Assembly: GCA_014238335.1 (NCBI GenBank)
Contig: JABABI010000063.1
Span: 1-41,162 of the forward strand
Direction of reading: 5' to 3'
Origin: Fuerstiella sp.
GTDB lineage: Bacteria > Planctomycetota > Planctomycetia > Planctomycetales > Planctomycetaceae
Length of the DNA stretch: 41,162 nucleotides
This document shows, in pieces, positions 9,296-18,838 of the stretch (position 1 is its first letter; each line of letters starts with the position of its first letter). The notes under the pieces were generated by a model. That model worked only from the letters and a program-made list of their open reading frames with translations. It made no database searches and was not told the DNA's origin. The position numbers and the translations under genes were made by a program.

Positions 9296-11554
9296 TTACT
9301 GCAGCCTGACACGGCCAACATCATCGATATCGCTGGCAACTGGTGCAAGGGCAGATGGGCTCAGGGCATTTCGCCACGGTCGTGAATTTGTGATGCCATC
9401 TTGCCCGGCGGGAACGGGATTCGGTAACTCCACGGCCCCGGGGAGCTCCGGGACAATCGTCCGCTGATCGTCTGCTGGTTCCGGTATGACGGTCGCGGGC
9501 TCATCGGCAGGTGGCACAAGGTGTAGCCGAGGCCGTCCGTTCGGCTGGGGCACACCTTGTACCGGAGCAGGTGGTCCGGGAACGTTTCCTGTCGTGTTTT
9601 CTTCGAGTTCGCCCGGTATCCATGGTCGAGAGTCGGTCGCCAGCGACTCCCAGCTGCCCGGTGCCGGTTCCGCGACGAATTCGATCGGTTCAGTTTGCAG
9701 CTTGTGCTGATCCTTACCGTAGGTCCGGCTCATGGCTCGCTGCAGCGCAATCGGAGCCGACGCAGGATGCCACTGGCCTTCTGCCAGGTAGATCTCGTTG
9801 TCCACAAGGGTCGTTCCCTTGGCGAATTTTAGCGCATTCAGGCCCTTGTTGTATTCGACGATACTTCGCATGTAAGCCTGTTGAGCGTCACGCTGTTGTA
9901 TTTTCGCCTGTAACAACAGGTTGAACAGGTCCGGACTGGTTTGAGCTGTTCCGAGCACGCGTTGTTCTGCTGCAATGACGTATTTTTCTGCGGAGTCGAT
10001 ACGACGAACTGTACTGTCCGCCAGTTCGTACCATCGTTGCATGCCCATCATGGCACCTGATAGTTCGAAAGCAATTTCGCGTTCCATCTCATTCAGCACT
10101 TCGCGGTTCTTGCGAAGACGAAGTTCATGATTTCTGACACGAATTCGAGCTGACCGCAGACCGACGGGCAGGACCATCTGAAGCCCAAGATTCCAACCGG
10201 GGTTGCCACCCCGAGCTACGTCGCCCAGAGCCGTATCCAGCGGGAAGTCGTGGTTCCCGAGCAGATTATCGCCAAGTCCGTTCAGTCGGTATTGAGATAC
10301 AGCGTCCAGTCGGGGTCGAGTCAGGCTGCGGGCGGCTCTCAGTTGCAGTTCCAGACTCTTGACCTCCCACTTCTGCTGTCGCAATTCATGGCGATGACTG
10401 AACGCCTCCTGAAGAGATGCAGACCAATCAGGTTCAACCCTTGCTTCTGACGGCATGTCAACAGGATAAAGAAACGTGCCGTCATTCAGTGGTAAATGAC
10501 AGAGTCGGCGCAGACGGCCTTCGGCCTCCAGCACGTCCGCCAGTGACCCGCGAATCCGAGCGTCGGCTTCAAAAATTCTCGCTTCGGCCTGCAGAATATA
10601 GTCAGCGCCTTCGCTGCGTCCTCGTAGTTTGTTGAAGTAGACTAACAGGTCTTTGAACGCGTCCATTTCAGACTGATACAATCGCAGCGCCAGGTTCAGG
10701 TCCCAGTACTGGTCCTCGATGTCCTTGACCAGAGTTTTCACACGCGACTCAAACTGCGCCAGTGCGATGTCATTGTTAATTCGTGAAATCAAAATGCCCT
10801 GCGAAAGCCCCGACACGCCTCGCAGACCCTGGCTTAGTGGTCCGGCGATGCGATTGAATTCAACACCGGCCCCTGCCCATAAAGGCTGTCGATACTCTGC
10901 CTGAAAGATATTGGTGAATGAAGACGGAAATGCCTGCACCGTTGTCGGACGATTGTTCAGTTCGTAGTTGATGTCACTCTGCAATGCCAGCGTCGCACCG
11001 TTGGCCAGTGGTTTTTCCAGCCGAGTCTGATACTGTGCCGTTTCCAGAACCTGCGGATCACCTGGATTTAGTCCCAGAGTTCCGGCATTCTGTGGCACGC
11101 GGTCACGGCCCCAGGTGATACTGGTCGTAGCCAGTGCGTCGAAGTCGGCCAAAGCAGCCTCAACACCGCGGTTGCCGAATAGAAACCCAGTCGCCTGAAG
11201 AGCCGGATCATAGATGGACGTCACTCCGCCGGGCTGAACCAGGATCTGACTCTGTCCGCCTCGTGCAATGGCGTTGTCCCGCAGGATGGTGGACTTTTCC
11301 AGAGCCATTCTCACGCATTCGGCCAGCGTGACTTCGCGGGACTCAACTTCATCCAGACTGCGAATATTTCGCGGAGCGGCAAATAGAGCCGGGTCAGCCG
11401 CTCGTGGTTCCGTTTCAGTGGGGTATTCGAGGCCTGAATTGGCGTCTTCGTAGTACGAAAGCCCTTCGTCCTGCTTCCAAAGATACTGCAGGCTCAGTGG
11501 TTCCATCGCGCAACCCTGAAGCAGAATTGAGGCCAGCATGATGGTGGCGGTCAT
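9296..11554 (-). CDS. TolC-like outer membrane efflux lipoprotein with long C-terminal tail
   Basis: A 752-residue protein. The start MTATIMLASILLQGCAMEP is a lipoprotein signal with lipobox LLQGC, so the mature protein would be acylated on Cys15. The body from roughly residue 70 to 570 has the two alpha-helical repeats of the outer membrane efflux (OEP/TolC) family. Examples are SLDEVESREVTLAECVRMAL at the start, an FESRVKTLVKDIEDQYWDL helix, RHELRQQKWEVKSLELQLRA in the second half, and QAYMRSIVEYNKGLNALKFAKG at the end. TolC proteins form trimeric channels with an inner-membrane pump and a HlyD-type adaptor. About 180 residues follow, rich in Pro, Glu and Ala with repeated PxP stretches, which ordinary TolC proteins of 450-500 residues lack. 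No pump or adaptor gene adjoins. The ATG at 11554 is chosen because it places the lipobox correctly. Confidence 0.87.
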   Translation of the reverse strand: MTATIMLASILLQGCAMEPLSLQYLWKQDEGLSYYEDANSGLEYPTETEPRAADPALFAAPRNIRSLDEVESREVTLAECVRMALEKSTILRDNAIARGGQSQILVQPGGVTSIYDPALQATGFLFGNRGVEAALADFDALATTSITWGRDRVPQNAGTLGLNPGDPQVLETAQYQTRLEKPLANGATLALQSDINYELNNRPTTVQAFPSSFTNIFQAEYRQPLWAGAGVEFNRIAGPLSQGLRGVSGLSQGILISRINNDIALAQFESRVKTLVKDIEDQYWDLNLALRLYQSEMDAFKDLLVYFNKLRGRSEGADYILQAEARIFEADARIRGSLADVLEAEGRLRRLCHLPLNDGTFLYPVDMPSEARVEPDWSASLQEAFSHRHELRQQKWEVKSLELQLRAARSLTRPRLDAVSQYRLNGLGDNLLGNHDFPLDTALGDVARGGNPGWNLGLQMVLPVGLRSARIRVRNHELRLRKNREVLNEMEREIAFELSGAMMGMQRWYELADSTVRRIDSAEKYVIAAEQRVLGTAQTSPDLFNLLLQAKIQQRDAQQAYMRSIVEYNKGLNALKFAKGTTLVDNEIYLAEGQWHPASAPIALQRAMSRTYGKDQHKLQTEPIEFVAEPAPGSWESLATDSRPWIPGELEENTTGNVPGPPAPVQGVPQPNGRPRLHLVPPADEPATVIPEPADDQRTIVPELPGAVELPNPVPAGQDGITNSRPWRNALSPSALAPVASDIDDVGRVRLQ

Positions 11555-11956
11555 TCTTGTCTGCAACGTATGCACTTCTGCCAGTCCCCCTGCGCCGCGT
11601 TTGCGACGTATTCCTCTCTGCAACGCAGATCCGAAGACTGTACGTTGCCATCAACAGTATCCAGCTACCAGCCGGGACTGACTCCCGGCTACGATGAGCC
11701 GTCACAATCGGTATCGTCAATTCATTCGTCAAACTTTGCCGGAACCGAAAAACAGGACTTGTCCACCTAATCGGCAAAGTTCAACACGCAGGAAATGCCA
11801 GTTGACGTGTCCGGAATCGAGCGAGCGGCCAAGATTCGGTGGAACGTGGCGCAGACAGGATGGCATGGATAATTCGGACTATTGCGTCTACACTCATTTA
11901 TTGCATGCAGGAATCGCCACGCTTCTTCAACGACCGGAATCCCGGATTATCAAACA
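11555..11956. other. Divergent intergenic region, TolC-like / PQQ-propeller genes
   Basis: This 402-base gap lies between two divergent genes and should hold two promoters. A short stem (TCTGC-AAC-GCAGA, 11617-11629) is present. Open frames here are short and of non-protein composition. I see nothing else I can support. Confidence 0.45.
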
Positions 11957-13669
11957 ATGAACGACCAGGCGGATTCGTCAGGGCAGTCGGGTGCAGGTCC
12001 ATACGTACCCCCCGAGACCACGCGGCAGGGTGTTCGTGGCGGGCGTCCGAAGAAAATGCTGATCGTTACTGCAGTCGTGGTTTCGCTGATTACCCTGTCG
12101 ATCGCATTCATCAGCGACGTGGAAGACTTATTGAGTGTCGGACTGGACATCGTCATTGTGTCGTCCATTTTCGGCACTGCTGTACTGATCGTGTTATGGG
12201 GTGGCTGGTTTCTGATATTCAGCCGCTGGAAATGGCGCAGCCGAATTCTGGCCAGCATCACTGTTGTCGCCCTGCCGTTTGCTCTTGTTTCGATCTTTCG
12301 TCCGATACACGGCGGCGACGTCAGCATCATTCGCTTCGAACCGATCTGGACGTCAAGGCCGGAGCCCCCCTCCATATCGCTTGATGAAGCACCGAAAGAG
12401 GTGGATTTAAGTACGCAGACACCGCACGATTTTCCGATGTTCCTGGGCGGCCGCAGGGACGGGGCCATCGAGGCAGATTTCCGAATTGACGCTGAACAGT
12501 TTGCCACCGCAACACAGAATTGGAAACAGCCGATTGGCAGTGGCTGGTCAGGCTTTGCTGCCAGGAATGGATACGTCGTCACGATGGAGCAGCGGGGTGA
12601 TCAGGAATGCATTACCTGCTACAACATTGAAACAGGCCAATTACAGTGGGTTCAGCAACACACTGCCCGACACCACGACAAAATGAATCTGGGCCACGTC
12701 GGTCCACGAGCCACGCCCACGATTTTCGACGGTCATGTGTACGCAGTTGGTGCTGTTGGGAGTCTTGTTTGCCTGGACGGCTCCGACGGGGCAGAGGTCT
12801 GGCGGATTGATCTGAACGAACTGTTGGGAATTGAACTTGCCAATGAAATAGATTCTGATGGTCTCGCATTTCAGTTCGAACAAAACACGGTGTTGTCATG
12901 GGGGCGTTCCGGTTCACCGCTGGTCACTGGTGATTTGGTCGTCGTGCCGGGAGGCGGCCCGTCCGGCAATATTTCGACACTGCTGGCGTTCGATCGCCTC
13001 ACCGGCGAGTTGCGCTGGCGAGGCGGCCGCGAAATGATCGCTTATGGGTCACCCGTGCTGGCCACAGTCGCCGGCAGGCCACAAATCCTGCTGACGGCTG
13101 AAACAATGGTGATGGGCTTTGATCCCGGCACAGGGGAACCACTTTGGAATCTGTCTCGTCCGGGGGAATCCAACGGCGGGGCCAACACCTCACAGGTTTC
13201 TGTTGTGTCAGAATCGCACGTGTTGACGTCAAAGGGGTATCCTGACGGTGGCGGTCAGCTAATCAAGCTGACAAACGAAGGCGGAAAAATCATTCCATCG
13301 ATCGTCTGGAAAAACAGTCGCGTGCTGAAAACGAAATTGACCAGTCCCGTGCTGCTGGACGGTCATTCGTACTGCCTGTCCAACGGATTTCTGGAATGTG
13401 CCCGGCTGTCGGATGGTGCGCGAATCTGGAAACGACGAGGGCGCTTCGGTCATGGCCAGCTGTTGCTGGTGAATGACCGGATTCTGCTGCACAGTGAAAG
13501 CGGGACGCTGTATCTCATCAATGCGACGCCGGACGGCTATGAGGAACTCGCCTCATTTCCCACGATCTCCGGTGTTTGCTGGAACACGCTGTGTCTTTAC
13601 GGCGACCGAATCCTGGTCCGCAGCGAAATCGAAGCCGCCTGCTTTGAACTGCCGACTTTAAGCAGGTGA
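11957..13669 (+). CDS. Membrane-anchored PQQ-like beta-propeller protein
   Basis: A 570-residue protein. After a Gly/Pro-rich start it has three hydrophobic helices in the first 120 residues (MLIVTAVVVSLITLSIAFI, VIVSSIFGTAVLIVLWGGWF, ILASITVVALPFALVSIF). A large domain of PQQ/WD-like beta-propeller blades follows, seen as repeated units such as ITCYNIETGQLQWVQ, GSLVCLDGSDGAEVWRID, LLAFDRLTGELRWRGG and VMGFDPGTGEPLWNL. Such propellers in planctomycetes are common and usually unassigned; no quinone-binding dehydrogenase residues can be claimed, so enzymatic activity is uncertain. The ATG at 11957 is the first that gives a plausible N-terminus. The 3' end overlaps the end of the convergent lnt gene by 12 bases, leaving no room for a terminator between them. 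Confidence 0.85.
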   Translation: MNDQADSSGQSGAGPYVPPETTRQGVRGGRPKKMLIVTAVVVSLITLSIAFISDVEDLLSVGLDIVIVSSIFGTAVLIVLWGGWFLIFSRWKWRSRILASITVVALPFALVSIFRPIHGGDVSIIRFEPIWTSRPEPPSISLDEAPKEVDLSTQTPHDFPMFLGGRRDGAIEADFRIDAEQFATATQNWKQPIGSGWSGFAARNGYVVTMEQRGDQECITCYNIETGQLQWVQQHTARHHDKMNLGHVGPRATPTIFDGHVYAVGAVGSLVCLDGSDGAEVWRIDLNELLGIELANEIDSDGLAFQFEQNTVLSWGRSGSPLVTGDLVVVPGGGPSGNISTLLAFDRLTGELRWRGGREMIAYGSPVLATVAGRPQILLTAETMVMGFDPGTGEPLWNLSRPGESNGGANTSQVSVVSESHVLTSKGYPDGGGQLIKLTNEGGKIIPSIVWKNSRVLKTKLTSPVLLDGHSYCLSNGFLECARLSDGARIWKRRGRFGHGQLLLVNDRILLHSESGTLYLINATPDGYEELASFPTISGVCWNTLCLYGDRILVRSEIEAACFELPTLSR

Positions 13670-15415
13670 CAACCGTCGAAACCCAATCAACACAGCACCG
13701 ACTGCGCAGATGCTGCATAGCATGGCGAACCAGTCTCCGAATCTGACGTATAATGGGTTCCGCCCATCCAGCGGCACCTCACCGACCATCACTGCGGAAC
13801 ATTGTCGATACCACTGGCCGGTCATCGGGTCCGTCATTGACTCGGCCTTTTCGAATTCCGCCACAAGTCCGGCGGATTCCTGCTTCATGAGCAGAAAGTG
13901 CTCGGGCTGTCGAATCCGTCCGGCAGAATCAATGAATGCCGAAATGCCGGCGTTGACAGCGCGGATCATGGGGCGACGCGTCTCGATGCAACGGAACGTG
14001 GCAGCAATTAGATGTTGATCCAGTTCGCTGGAGCCACGAAACCAGCCGTCGTTGGTTATATTGACCAGAACATCCGGGGTCCCGCCCGACGCATCGCGAG
14101 TTCCCGCGACGTCACGTACCAGATGAGGAACTGTGTCCTCGAAACAGATAATCGGCGCAAAACGGGTGCCACCGTATTCAAACACTGCCGGCCTGGTCCC
14201 GGCATCAATACCGAAACCCGCGCTGAACGGCGTAAGTTTCGCCAGCCAGGGCAGAACTGATCGCAACGGAATGTACTCTCCAAAAAGGACTCGGTGCATC
14301 TTGTCATAGCGTCCGACGTAGCCGAGATCGGGGCGAATGAAGGCCGCCGAATTGAATCGTTCTCGTCCATTCTTCCTGGCGACTTCCGTCAGCAGACCAA
14401 CCATCATCGCAGCACCTGATTCCTGGCTGCGATTCGCAAGCAGTTCCCGGGCACGACCACTGTGCCAGCGTTCAATCTCATTCTGAGCCAGTTCACTGTT
14501 TGTGGCGGTCCCGTGAAGCGGCAGCATCCTGATCAGGTCATCATCGTTCACGCCTTCAGAAATGATCTGATCCGGTACGGGAAACATGGTCTCCGGCCAC
14601 ACAATCAGATCGGGACGCAGCCCGGCAGCCTGGCGCGAAAGCAGGTCGTGTTCATGAACCATTCGCAGCCACTGATCGGGATCATGCTTCAGTTCCGGTG
14701 TGAAGTTCCCCTGAACGATGGCCACAATCGGCCGGGAGTTGTCGAACCTAGGAATCGTTTGCTGTTTCATCCCGTACAGGCAACTCAGAAGCACCAAGCC
14801 GAAGGCAAGTGAAACCCCGAAGCCCTGCTGCTTTGGCGCAGATGTCTGCAAATCCGTCGAGCATTCGGCAAGACCAGCTTTCACCAGCCAGGTCGCGGGG
14901 ATGCACTGCGTCAATGCGCCGGAAGCCAGCGACACCAGAAATGTCACACCGTACGCGCCGGTGATATCGCAGACTTGAACCAATGACGTCCATTGATACT
15001 GAGAATGACCAAGATAGTACCACGAGAAACCGGTCATCAGGTGGGCGCGCAGATATTCCAGAGCCGTCCAGACGATCGGCACAGCCAGAAACAGTGGCAC
15101 ACCCGCCCGGACAACTTTTCGGCCAGCCCAGACAAACGCGGGGAAATAAAGCGAGACATAGAACGCCAGGGCGACCAGTGCACCGTACATGGTCCAGTGC
15201 CCCAGTCGCATCCACTGCAGTGTCGCGACGGCCCAGAAAAATCCGACGATGGCAATGACGCGATAGCTGAATCGAGGCAGATTTTGCAGCCGCAGCAGCA
15301 GACATAAGGGCACCAGCGCAACCCACGCGGCTGGCGCAAAGTCGACGGGCGTAAAGCAGACCCACAGCAACAGGCAACTAAACGCTGTCGACCAGAACAC
15401 CGGTTTGACAGACAT
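13658..15415 (-). CDS. lnt: Apolipoprotein N-acyltransferase
   Basis: Lnt transfers an acyl chain from a phospholipid to the alpha-amino group of the N-terminal cysteine of apolipoproteins, the last step of lipoprotein maturation, at the periplasmic face of the inner membrane. The 585-residue reading has N-terminal membrane helices and a carbon-nitrogen hydrolase domain. The catalytic Glu-Lys-Cys triad is visible as Glu275 in LIVWPETMFPV, Lys372 in YDKMHRVLFGEYIPL and Cys424 in APIICFEDTVPHL. The NDGWF motif follows and a final membrane helix closes the protein. The ATG at 15415 begins just before the first helix; an in-frame ATG at 15673 would add 86 residues of uncertain value. Slightly long for the family (E. 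coli 512). Confidence 0.92.
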   Translation of the reverse strand: MSVKPVFWSTAFSCLLLWVCFTPVDFAPAAWVALVPLCLLLRLQNLPRFSYRVIAIVGFFWAVATLQWMRLGHWTMYGALVALAFYVSLYFPAFVWAGRKVVRAGVPLFLAVPIVWTALEYLRAHLMTGFSWYYLGHSQYQWTSLVQVCDITGAYGVTFLVSLASGALTQCIPATWLVKAGLAECSTDLQTSAPKQQGFGVSLAFGLVLLSCLYGMKQQTIPRFDNSRPIVAIVQGNFTPELKHDPDQWLRMVHEHDLLSRQAAGLRPDLIVWPETMFPVPDQIISEGVNDDDLIRMLPLHGTATNSELAQNEIERWHSGRARELLANRSQESGAAMMVGLLTEVARKNGRERFNSAAFIRPDLGYVGRYDKMHRVLFGEYIPLRSVLPWLAKLTPFSAGFGIDAGTRPAVFEYGGTRFAPIICFEDTVPHLVRDVAGTRDASGGTPDVLVNITNDGWFRGSSELDQHLIAATFRCIETRRPMIRAVNAGISAFIDSAGRIRQPEHFLLMKQESAGLVAEFEKAESMTDPMTGQWYRQCSAVMVGEVPLDGRNPLYVRFGDWFAMLCSICAVGAVLIGFRRLSPA

Positions 15416-15825
15416 CTTCGATTCGGGGCTGACGGGGCCCCGACCTGATTCAATGATTCGATCAATTTCCGGGCGTAAAGCCGGTTGCGGTGGTGACGAA
15501 GCCACTGACTGTTCCTGAATAGCTGGTGCCAAGAATACGTTCCTGCGACAGTTGTTCCGTAGTGTGGTGAAGGTCCAGCTGTGCCGACGCAGCGTCTCAG
15601 ACCGTATGTATGACGTTTGGATCAGAAAATACCGCTCTTTCGGTCGTTGAACCTGACGTCCCCGGCACCTCATTTCTGCCAGCGGCAGTCTATAGGTTCG
15701 GGGACCAGGCGGAAACCCGCATGTGGCTGGCGTCAGGCTGTCGCTTATCTTTGTCCGTCTTTTGTGGTATCAAATGAATGGAGTTTGGCGACTGTTCGCG
15801 ACCACAAATCATCAGCGAGGCTTTG
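15416..15825. other. Divergent intergenic region, lnt / M42 peptidase
   Basis: The 410-base gap holds the promoters of two divergent genes. If lnt really starts at 15673, the gap shrinks to about 150 bases. No RNA gene or notable repeat was seen. Confidence 0.4.
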
Positions 15826-16875
15826 ATGGCAGACGAGTTTTTAGAATCATTGCTGGCAACTCCCGGCACTTCAGGTTTCGAACAGAATATTCAGGAGGTT
15901 GTGCGCCATTTTGCCCGTGGCTTTTCAAATTCGGTCGATACGGATGTCCACGGCAACCTGATTGCCGCCGTCAATCCGAACGGTGGCCCGCGCATTCTGC
16001 TTGATGCGCATTGTGATCAGATCGGATTGATCGTACGACACATCGACGACAAGGGATTCATCCGTGTCAGCGCGGTCGGCGGCTGGGACATGCAGATCCT
16101 ACTGGGCCAGAAAATGCTGGTGCACACGACCGGTGGTTCCATCCCGGGCGTAATCGCCCGGAAACCGATCCATCTGCTGAACGAAACCGAACGAAAAACG
16201 GTCCCAAAGATTCACGACCTGTGGATCGACATCGGTTCAGCCTCGGCGGAGGAGACCTCCGGAGTCGTGGCCATCGGCGATTCGGTCACGCCTCAGCCGT
16301 CGCTGACCAAACTGAGGAACGGAAGGATTTCCGGAGTGGCAATGGACGACCGCACTGGAATCTGGGTTATCATGACGGCACTGAAAATAATTTCTGAACA
16401 GAATCCGTCGGCCGCCGTGTTCGCTGTTTCTGCCGTACAGGAGGAGATCGGACTGCGTGGTGCTCAGACCAGTGCCTACAACGTGAACCCCGACGTGGCG
16501 ATCGCTGTGGATGTAACTCATGCGACCGATTGCCCCGGGATTGATCAGAATCAGTTCGGCAACATCAAAATCGGAGCAGGCCCGGTGGTTGTGCGCGGTG
16601 CGAACGCCAATCCTCGCGTTGTTGACCTGCTGCTGACGACAGCCGCCGCCCATGACATTTCTGTGCAGATTAACGCACTCGGTCGTCCGGCCAGCAATGA
16701 CGGCGCCGCAATTCAGGTGAGTCGTGGCGGCTGCGCTGCCGGTCTGGTCACACTTCCGAATCGATACATGCACAGCCCGGTCGAAGTTGTGGCCGAGTCC
16801 GATCTGGAGCAGTCAGCCCGACTGCTCGCGGAGTTCTGTCTGGCTGTTACCGATGACATGTCGTTCATACCATAA
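15826..16875 (+). CDS. M42-family glutamyl aminopeptidase / FrvX-like
   Basis: A 349-residue cytoplasmic metallopeptidase of family M42 (tetrahedral TET-type aminopeptidases, often annotated endoglucanase or FrvX). The two-metal site is complete by motif: His62 and Asp64 in LLDAHCDQIGLIV, Asp174 in AMDDRTG, the catalytic Glu206 and metal ligand Glu207 in VQEEIGLRG, Asp229 in AVDVTHATD, and His316 in YMHSPVEVV. These enzymes trim N-terminal residues from oligopeptides left by proteasome-like or other proteases. The start at 15826 is supported by GAGG five bases upstream; a farther in-frame start at 15778 lacks such a site. The amidase gene begins 20 bases after the stop, so the two are probably one operon. 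Confidence 0.93.
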   Translation: MADEFLESLLATPGTSGFEQNIQEVVRHFARGFSNSVDTDVHGNLIAAVNPNGGPRILLDAHCDQIGLIVRHIDDKGFIRVSAVGGWDMQILLGQKMLVHTTGGSIPGVIARKPIHLLNETERKTVPKIHDLWIDIGSASAEETSGVVAIGDSVTPQPSLTKLRNGRISGVAMDDRTGIWVIMTALKIISEQNPSAAVFAVSAVQEEIGLRGAQTSAYNVNPDVAIAVDVTHATDCPGIDQNQFGNIKIGAGPVVVRGANANPRVVDLLLTTAAAHDISVQINALGRPASNDGAAIQVSRGGCAAGLVTLPNRYMHSPVEVVAESDLEQSARLLAEFCLAVTDDMSFIP

Positions 16876-16895
16876 ACTGGCAGCGGGAGAACCTG

Positions 16896-18638
16896 ATGGA
16901 TGATGAGTGCGACAATGTTCTGCCGGCACCGTCCAGCAAGGCATCCGTCACGCCTACGCGCCGTCAGGTGCTGGGAGTTCTTTCTGCAACCGGGATCGGT
17001 ACAGCGGCCTTCCGACGTGCGGTCGCCCAGACAGTCCAGCAGGTCCCCGACATCGACGAAGAATCCATTCGCAGTGCCGAATGGGTGGCGGGCATTGAAC
17101 TGACAGACGAAGAACGGGAAACTGCGGTCGCTTCCGTGCAGGGTGTGCTGCACAAATGCGAACAAATGCGAGCTGTGCCGGTCAGCTACGATACGATGCC
17201 GGCGATTCGCTTTGATCCGGAAATGTTTGATGCAGAAATTCGCATTCGTGCAAATGAATGCCCGGAGTGGCTGTCACCCGCCGATCCCGTGATTCCTGAT
17301 CAGCCCGATCATGCTGACACCCTCTCGTTTCGGTCCATTCGCGAGCTGGGGACGGCCCTCAGATCCCGGAAAATTTCCTCAGTACAACTCACCAGACATT
17401 GTCTGGACGCTCTGACACAGTTCGCTCCTGTGCTGAAGTGCGTGGTCACTTTGACGGAAGATCTGGCGATGCACCAGGCCGAGCAGGCAGATCGGGAACT
17501 TGCGATGGGGCAGCACCGTGGTCCGTTGCACGGCATCCCCTGGGGCGCAAAAGACTTGATTGCCGTTGCTGACTACCCGACCACATGGGGTGCGCCGCAG
17601 TTCGAAACCCGAGTCATCGATCAGACCGCAACTGTCGCCCAAAAACTGCAGCAGGCGGGCGCAGTTCTGGTGGCGAAACTGTCGCTGGGGGCGCTGGCGA
17701 TGGGAGACCGATGGTTTGGCGGTCAGACACGGAATCCGTGGAATCCGGAACAGGGATCCAGTGGCTCGTCGGCCGGATCCGCAGCAGCAGTCGCCGCCGG
17801 ACTGGTGCCGTTTGCTCTGGGAAGCGAAACACTTGGCAGCATTGTTTCGCCGAGTCGCAGGTGCGGGACTGCCGCCCTGAGACCAACCTTTGGACGAGTC
17901 AGCCGACAGGGCTGTATGGCCTTGTCGTGGACGATGGACAAGATCGGCCCCATAGCCCGTCACATCGATGACTGCGGACTTGTCTTTGACGCAATTCACG
18001 GCGCTGACAATGGTGATCCCACGTCGGTACAGCGTTGGTTTCAATGGCCGATGCAGGCCGATCTTAGCAAATTGAAAATCGGACAGGTCGAAGCAGTGCC
18101 ACTGGACGCTGCCGATCAGATGATTCTGTTACTCCTTGAAGAACTCGGCGCCAACATTGTCCCGGTTTCGCTGCCGGACGAGTTTCCGGAGTGGGCCATG
18201 AGTCTGATGCTGGACGCAGAGGCCGCTACGATCTTCCACGATCTTGTGGCGACGAAGAACACAGACGGTCTGAATCGGTGGCCGGAGATCTTTCGCAAGA
18301 TGCACTTCATGCCAGCCATTGATTACCTGCATGCCGCCCGACTTCGTACAAGACTGATGCAGAAAATGGCGGACGTTTTTCGCACGGTTGACCTGTACAT
18401 TGGTGGCGGTGATCTGGGAATCTGCAATTTGACGGGGCATCCCACTGTGGTGATTCCCGCAGTTATGGTCGGTGATGACGACACCAGACAACCGGCGTGT
18501 GGCACCCTGACCGGTCGACTGCACGACGAGGCCACGTTGCTGGCGGTCGCTCGACTTGTGGAATCGCGGATCAGCGTTCCCGGTCAGACGGTGCCAAAGA
18601 TCTCACCCGCCGGAAGTCGCGACTCACCCACGAAATGA
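16896..18638 (+). CDS. Amidase-signature enzyme, putatively exported by Tat
   Basis: A 580-residue amidase-signature protein. The catalytic Ser-cisSer-Lys triad is visible: Lys219 in GIPWGAKDLIAV, Ser291 in the Gly/Ser-rich loop GSSGSSAGSAAAVA, and Ser315 in GSETLGSIVSPSRRCG. Family members hydrolyse amide bonds and include GatA. This one is not GatA, because it carries an N-terminal extension of about 140 residues with TRRQVLGVLSATGIGTAAFRRA, a twin-arginine-like signal, and has no gatB or gatC neighbours. The consensus GSDTGGS is altered to GSETLGS, with Leu in place of one Gly. The ATG at 16896 has a strong ribosome-binding site (GGGAGA, five bases upstream). The substrate is unknown; a peptide-derived amide would fit the neighbouring aminopeptidase, but that is inference. 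Confidence 0.9.
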   Translation: MDDECDNVLPAPSSKASVTPTRRQVLGVLSATGIGTAAFRRAVAQTVQQVPDIDEESIRSAEWVAGIELTDEERETAVASVQGVLHKCEQMRAVPVSYDTMPAIRFDPEMFDAEIRIRANECPEWLSPADPVIPDQPDHADTLSFRSIRELGTALRSRKISSVQLTRHCLDALTQFAPVLKCVVTLTEDLAMHQAEQADRELAMGQHRGPLHGIPWGAKDLIAVADYPTTWGAPQFETRVIDQTATVAQKLQQAGAVLVAKLSLGALAMGDRWFGGQTRNPWNPEQGSSGSSAGSAAAVAAGLVPFALGSETLGSIVSPSRRCGTAALRPTFGRVSRQGCMALSWTMDKIGPIARHIDDCGLVFDAIHGADNGDPTSVQRWFQWPMQADLSKLKIGQVEAVPLDAADQMILLLLEELGANIVPVSLPDEFPEWAMSLMLDAEAATIFHDLVATKNTDGLNRWPEIFRKMHFMPAIDYLHAARLRTRLMQKMADVFRTVDLYIGGGDLGICNLTGHPTVVIPAVMVGDDDTRQPACGTLTGRLHDEATLLAVARLVESRISVPGQTVPKISPAGSRDSPTK

Positions 18639-18650
18639 AACACGGCTGAA

Positions 18651-18669
18651 GGCGCAAACACTTTGCGCC
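18651..18669. terminator. Perfect 8-bp hairpin between convergent amidase and HDOD genes
   Basis: GGCGCAAA and TTTGCGCC pair perfectly around CAC, 12 bases after the amidase stop, in a convergent gap of 200 bases. The A3/T3 part of the stem gives short T-tracts on both strands, but no T-run follows. A bidirectional terminator is the simplest reading. Confidence 0.45.
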
Positions 18670-18838
18670 CCGGGCCGGATGGCTGTGTCTGACACGAAAA
18701 CAGGCCCGTGACAACGTTGCCGACGTCACGAGCACATAAACTCAACGAACCGCGCGGCAACTGACCGATCAGAGGCTGACATAACACGGGAACACTGAAA
18801 CCGTCTGTTGATTGTCGGTGAGGCTGCCGTGCCTCGGA

